Source: Chromera velia | Lineage: Eukaryota; Sar; Chromeraceae | Reading direction: 5' to 3' | NCBI GenBank assembly: GCA_018398765.1 | Contig: JAHBMJ010001082.1 | Span: forward strand, 1 to 37,013 | DNA: 37,013 bases | Notes under the pieces: generated by a model | The model's database searches: none | Told to the model about the DNA's origin: nothing | The model's input: only the letters and a program-made list of their open reading frames with translations | Made by a program: the position numbers and the translations under genes | In this document: in pieces, positions 32,801 to 37,013 of the stretch | How the letters are laid out: the number at the start of each line of letters is the position of its first letter | Position numbering within the stretch: position 1 is the first letter of the stretch

Positions 32801-33434
32801 ACTAACATTTCTAGTGACATTTTAGGTTGTTTTGCACAATAAAAGTTTGTGTAGCTACGCTACATCATAAAAAGCTTTTAGGCGTTGAATGAGGTGCTTT
32901 TTGGCCGCTAGAAACCGTGACACTAGAAATTAACCGTAGAAACCTAGCTATCATATGGTAAACGGTGCACCTTCATTATTTTGCACCTGTTTTACACCTG
33001 ATTTAAGGTGCAAACTTGTTTTTGCACCAGCACCAGCACCTTATGCACCTTTTTTCAGCCTTAGTGCATTGTGGAACACTTATGCAACATCCCAAACAAC
33101 TGTTGTTTAGCCTAGTATTAGGCTAGTAAACATGTTGTTCTATAAAATCAAAAATAATTAAGAAAAAAACTAATTACGTTTTTAGCTCAATTTTCTTTTT
33201 TTTTTCTTTTGATATAGGGAGCCTAGAACTGAAGCTTTATTTAAGCATATTCCATCTAAAAAAAATGTTAGAGATGTTTAAAGATTTGGGCTTAGCTTTC
33301 TTTCTTGAATCTGACTATAACGTCCAATTCTTTCTACTTGCTTGACAGCCTTGACAACCTTCAAAATGGACTGATGTCTCATATGCAGTGCATGCAGGGA
33401 TAGATGATCGCTTTGGCTTCCTGGCTCCCATTCC
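29806..33434. other. Long gene-poor stretch
   Basis: No exon or ORF that I can support except the weak candidate at 31896-32375. It includes a (TA)n run at 30853-30872, several TGCATGCA palindromes (for example near 30935 and 31063), and an AT-rich part from about 32600 to 33430 with many poly-T runs. It separates the helicase N-terminal exons from the second copy of the locus. Confidence 0.5.
31896..32375 (+). pseudogene. Weak broken ORF, 160 codons with one stop
   Basis: The frame from ATG 31896 reads 51 residues to a TAA, then stays open through a second ATG at 32112 to TGA at 32373-32375. The second part is Lys/Pro-rich, then FLGKKDVILSLRSIFKSDFESE, then poly-Ser from a TCT-type tract. 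The pattern of charged leader plus poly-Ser resembles the retroelement leader at 11539-14160, so a retroelement remnant is possible. It may also be chance. Confidence 0.25.
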
Positions 33435-34395
33435 AGCTAAATGCTAATCGACTACTTCTTTTTCATCTAGTTTTTGATTGAAACGAGGAGTTGATACGGT
33501 CTGATTGACCTCTCTGCCTGCCATCAATTCCATTCAGCTCTGATCGTTGATCGAGGGGGCGTGGTGGGTTTGCATGTTGTGTGTCCTCCATGTGGATCCT
33601 CGGCTTGATGCATCTCATGAATTCGACTGTCACGTTTGTTTGCATGACTGCCTCGTAGGAGAAACACAGTTAGAGGGAATCCCTAACTGTGAGCCGGCCT
33701 TTGAATTCTTCTTTCTGAATTGCACTCCCATGCAGGGATCCTTTAATTCTCCACGCCCCCACCTTCCTTCCACTCCGTCTCCACCACCCCGGCCAGGCAC
33801 TCAGGCACGTACCCTCCTTTGTTGACAGAGCCCTCCTCCCAAAATGCAAATTTCCTGCCTGTCTTTTTGCGTCCCCCCCTTTTCCCTCATCATGCATACC
33901 TGTTCAATTAATTAATTGACCTTACTGCAGTCCAGCTGGCTGAGCGGAATTCAAACACGCCGCTTCTCCCGAAAGAAGAAGCAGAATGGAGGGGAATGTA
34001 TGCAGGAACCGGAAACACCGAGGGACAACAGAAGGGCACCCTCCCCCCCAAACAGGCCATTGCAAGTCTTTCTGCCCTGCTAATTGTTTTTCTTCCTCTT
34101 CTGGATTTGGGCCTGTCCACCAGAACCATCAGCTTGCCGGCTCTCTCCAAAGTTTCTACTCCCTCACTGTTACCCAGCCCCGCATGCTATGCACAGCGAT
34201 CGAGCCACTTGTCTTTCCCTCCCTCATCCCTGACCCTTGCACCCCAACAGAAGAAACATATCATGCAAACGTGAAGGGTGAAAGAAACGGAAGAAACCGT
34301 AGAGAGAAAGACGGAGAGAGAGACGGAGGAGAAGTATGGGAGTGGGGGCTACTCCACATGGCTTCTGATGCAGTATGGTTTTCTTCTTCCGGTGC
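33435..34395. repeat. Left arm of segmental duplication, copy 2
   Basis: Direct match to 19875-20706, the 3' flank of the helicase gene, with about 130 additional bases at 33715-33850. No coding sequence is recognised. Confidence 0.9.
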
Positions 34396-34474
34396 GTGGG
34401 TGGAGATTTCGGAATGCCATCGAGCCGTGTGTGAGAAGAGGAGGGCGTTGCTCCCACCCTTTGTCTCCCTACCC

Positions 34475-34530
34475 TCTTCCGTCAATTCCCTCTTCTTCCG
34501 TCAATTCCCTCTTCTTCCGTCAATTCCGTC
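34475..34530. repeat. Tandem repeat of a 21-bp unit (CTTCCGTCAATTCC core)
   Basis: Three close copies at the point where copy 2 departs from the helicase locus. Copy 1 has a single related unit at about 20805-20825, next to the helicase stop codon. Confidence 0.8.
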
Positions 34531-34543
34531 AACGACTCGACGG

Positions 34544-36323
34544 TTACCCCCTGCTGAATCCATTCCAATTGCAGTGAATTCCGCATTCCCTGCAGGGGGG
34601 GTGTCCCCGTCCCTGCTCCTGCTGCTGCATGTGAGCAAGAGGAGCAGGAGGACTCCGGAATGCCTCCTGGGTCGGGGGGAAGACTGCTGCAGGCTGCTGG
34701 GCTGCTGCGACCATGGGGCTCATTGGTGTGACGATAAAAGGCGGAGAACCATGGGGCACAAATGTGAAAACCCAGGGGGGCTGTGAGGGATGTTGGCCGG
34801 GAGCCCTGCCGACTGCCCGGATCTCTTCTGCCCTCAGGGGAGTCGAGGGGGTCCATGTGACCGTCAGATTCGGGCAGCTCTGTGCATTATTCCGGTGGTC
34901 AACCCTCGGGCCGTTGTTCAGTCCGTCCTTCTGAATTCTCCCTCTCCGCGCTGCCTGAAGAGGGTCCTCTGTCCCCTCGTACTCCACAAAGGGACGTTGG
35001 ATGATGTCGGCAACGCGCCCCTCCGCTCTTTCGTGTTTCGGCTGCAGAACCTCTCCAACAGGCGATGCATTTGTTTTCCAAACGTTCGGAGGTCCAGGAG
35101 GTCTTTCTCTTCCCCCCCCCACTGGCAGTGCCACGTCCCCGCGCGGCCGTGCAGGAAAAGGAAAGGCTGTGGGGGCACCGTGGCGCTGCATCGGGGCCTG
35201 TCGTGGAAAATGAACAACTGGGAGGGCATGGCTGTAGACCCTCATCATGTCAGCAGGGCCGTTGGGCCCGACCGTGATGGGCATCTCTTCTTCCTTCTCC
35301 TCCACCTCTTTTCCTTCCATCACCCCCTCATCCCCTTGAAGTTCTCTCCCCCCCTCGACTTCCTTTTCCAGAGAATCCCCCCCTGCCCCCCTTTCCTTCT
35401 CGACAGGGAGCTCAGCCGACTGTCTCCCACAAAACCTGACCGTCTCCCCACCATCTTTGACCTCTCTCCCTCCCTTCTCGCCCTCGTCCTGGTCGCCCCC
35501 ATTGACCGGACCCAACTCCCTCCTCTTCTTCAAGGTTGTTCGGCAGGAAACTTCCCGGAACCAGGCCTGAATTTTCACGGCGGCCTTTATTCGTTTCGCC
35601 GCTCGCACAGCTTTCCCTCCCCTTGAGTGGAATTTCCCACGCCGGGTCGGCTTTGACTTGGTGGGTTTAGGGGTCGCGCTCGCACTCCCGAAAGGTTCCA
35701 GCCGCTTCCCCCCATCGCCTCCCGAGCCGCCACCGCCCTGCTCTTCATCCCCTTTCCCCTTGTGATCCTCCTGTCCCCCCCTGGGAAGTGGAAGGAGGAG
35801 CAGTGCCTCCAACCGAGGCAAGAACGGAGCTGCCTTTCTGTTGCTCCGCTCCCCCCTTTCCCCTTCAACAGGTTGCATGTTTGAGGAGACAGCGTCTTGT
35901 TCACTTTCACCTTCAGCGACGTCTGGGAACGGGAAGAGAAGGTGAGGCATCAGGGATTGCAGTCGGGGATTCAAATAGACGCTCCCTTCGTCCTCTGTCG
36001 TCTCTTTTTGTTCCTCTGTGCCCGGGGGGGGGGGAGGAAGGCGCTGATCCTCGTCCTTCTCCTCTTTTCCTTCCATGACCCCCCCTTCCCCTTCTCTCTC
36101 CCCCTCTGCTTCCCTGTTCAGAGAATGCCCCTCTGCCCCCCTTTGCTTCTCGACAGGGAGCTCAGCCGACTGTCTCCCACAAAACCTGACCGTCTCCTCA
36201 CCATCTCTGATCTCTCCCCCTCCCTTCTCGCCCTCGTCCTGGTCGCCCCCATTGACCGGACCCAACTCCTCCCCCTTCTCGACAGTTCTCAGATGTCTGA
36301 AAGGGGGCGTGGGTGAATGAGGT
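34544..36323 (-). CDS. Helicase-locus paralogue lacking the helicase core, with an IQ motif
   Basis: From the acceptor at 36324-36326 an uninterrupted frame of about 593 codons runs to the stop at 34544. It carries two [19 protein letters not shown]-type modules and the segment from [13 protein letters not shown] to the LNNGPRV area, in the same order as the helicase first exon. After PNLTVT it leaves the helicase sequence and reads TPSTPLRAEEIRAV..., a Pro/Gln-rich tail ending RECGIHCNWNGFSRG. The DEAD-box exons are absent. An insert of about 31 residues contains KIQAWFREVSCR, which fits the IQ motif consensus IQ-x3-R-x4-R that binds calmodulin or related EF-hand proteins. Open frame despite many indels suggests selection or recent origin. 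Whether it is expressed is unknown. Confidence 0.55.
35540..35584 (-). other. IQ motif (AAVKIQAWFREVSCR)
   Basis: Ile-Gln followed by Arg at +5 and Arg at +10, with flanking basic residues and a preceding amphipathic Lys/Arg/Ala stretch. It is absent from copy 1, where the corresponding place reads [14 protein letters not shown]. Confidence 0.7.
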
Positions 36324-36592
36324 CTGCGGACAAAGAGAGAATACGGCAAAAGCGAACAGGCATAACAAGATATCCGAAAATTCAGGCAGAGTAAGTGAGG
36401 ACGCGGAGGGTACGGAGAAGCCAAAACGGGACTGGCCGGCTGGATTGAAATAAAAGATTTGGGCGTTCTCAATTGGAGGTACGCATGAATATATTAATAT
36501 ATGAGCTGATAAACACGGTGACCACCGTTTTCTCTTCGAAGTGTCACTCCCTTCTTTTTGCACCCTCCCAGCCGGCTGACTGACTGCCTGAC

Positions 36593-36763
36593 CTTGAAGA
36601 AGACACAGATTCCACCAGTGAGGACCGGCGACGTCCTGCAGGGCTGGATGGAGAATGTCCCCTGCTGGGCGTTTCCTGTGGGAGTCCCCTCTCCTTCTCG
36701 GTCAGGGTTCTTGGAGACCGGAGAGGGCTTCTCCCAGATGGTGGGGGGGGGGCAGACACCGCC
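36593..36763 (-). CDS. 171-bp candidate exon (copy 3 of 3), first visible exon of the paralogue
   Basis: Same splice signals and length as at 26701-26871. One change is Phe to Ser in the GGVCPPP frame (Ser to Pro in the other). Between it and the next exon (36323) copy 2 has an in-frame TAA in the GGVCPPP frame, which supports a spliced intron rather than one long ORF as copy 1 would allow. Confidence 0.5.
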
Positions 36764-37013
36764 CTGCAACATGAATGAAAAGGGAAAGAAGGGAGCAAGG
36801 GATCGAGTGAAGAAGAAGTCAAAGAAGCGGATGGATGAGAGGAAGTGAAGGTCACGTTTGGATGCCAGCTGGCAGGCCACCAAATAAGAAAGCGAGCCCC
36901 GCCCCCCCGCAGAAGCCGACAAAGAAATCAGAAATTCAGAGAGGCCCCTCGCAGACGCAGAAAGAAGAAGAAGAAGAAGAGGCGCGAAAGACGGGCTCTT
37001 TTCATCCATTCCT
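36764..37013. other. Upstream flank of the paralogue, cut by the window end
   Basis: Matches 26872-27119. A short minus-strand ORF with a Leu run (APLLLLLLSAS) reads into the candidate exon but depends on ignoring its splice acceptor. I do not take it as a signal peptide. Confidence 0.5.

Noticed and set aside
36494-37009. A signal peptide-like Leu run at the start of a minus ORF entering the 171-bp exon.
   Set aside because: The Leu run comes from a CTT/CTC triplet tract, lies upstream of a good TTGCAG acceptor, and the matching region in copy 1 has no independent support as coding.

Overview
The window is nuclear DNA of an intron-rich eukaryote. Two multi-exon protein genes can be spliced by eye with consistent reading phase, and they are separated by a decayed non-LTR retrotransposon and by duplicated pieces of one of the genes. 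The FHA-PP2C protein architecture, GC-rich coding DNA, long CT/GT-rich introns and assembly gaps suggest an alveolate, and a chromerid such as Chromera velia is my best guess. That is an inference from style, not from a marker gene.

Layout. 1-24 is a contig-edge G run. 90-8751 (+) is a 16-exon gene for a protein of about 1018 residues: an acidic disordered N-terminal half, a divergent and interrupted FHA-like segment, and a complete PP2C (PPM) phosphatase domain with its metal-binding motifs. 8752-10039 holds no gene that I can see. About 10040-18218 (+) is a degenerate LINE-type retrotransposon (ORF1-like reading frame, APE-type endonuclease, reverse transcriptase with YADD) carrying stops, frameshifts, an assembly gap and a 555-bp repeated block beside single or triple Ns. 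18220-19870 is AT-rich and gene-poor. 20813-26347 (-) is a DDX5/DBP2-like DEAD-box RNA helicase gene in at least nine exons, with an RGG tail and a long low-complexity N-terminal region. It carries one in-frame TGA where relatives have a conserved Trp. 26701-29805 (-) holds further candidate N-terminal exons, including a 171-bp exon present twice here and a module exon broken by a 355-bp tandem duplication. 29806-33434 is mostly non-coding, with one weak broken ORF. 33435-37013 is a direct segmental duplicate of the helicase locus: it keeps the 3' flank and the N-terminal exons but has lost the whole helicase core. The stretch that replaces the core encodes a different C-terminus, and an IQ (calmodulin-binding type) motif has been gained in frame.

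The phosphatase and helicase genes converge tail to tail with the retroelement between them. Nothing indicates that they act in one pathway. The most unusual signals are: (1) two exon ends in the phosphatase gene, each duplicated around a related insert of about 45 bp placed right at the splice donor; (2) the helicase-less paralogue with its acquired IQ motif; (3) the TGA at a conserved Trp codon; and (4) a splice-site style dominated by TGCAG acceptors and GTC donors.
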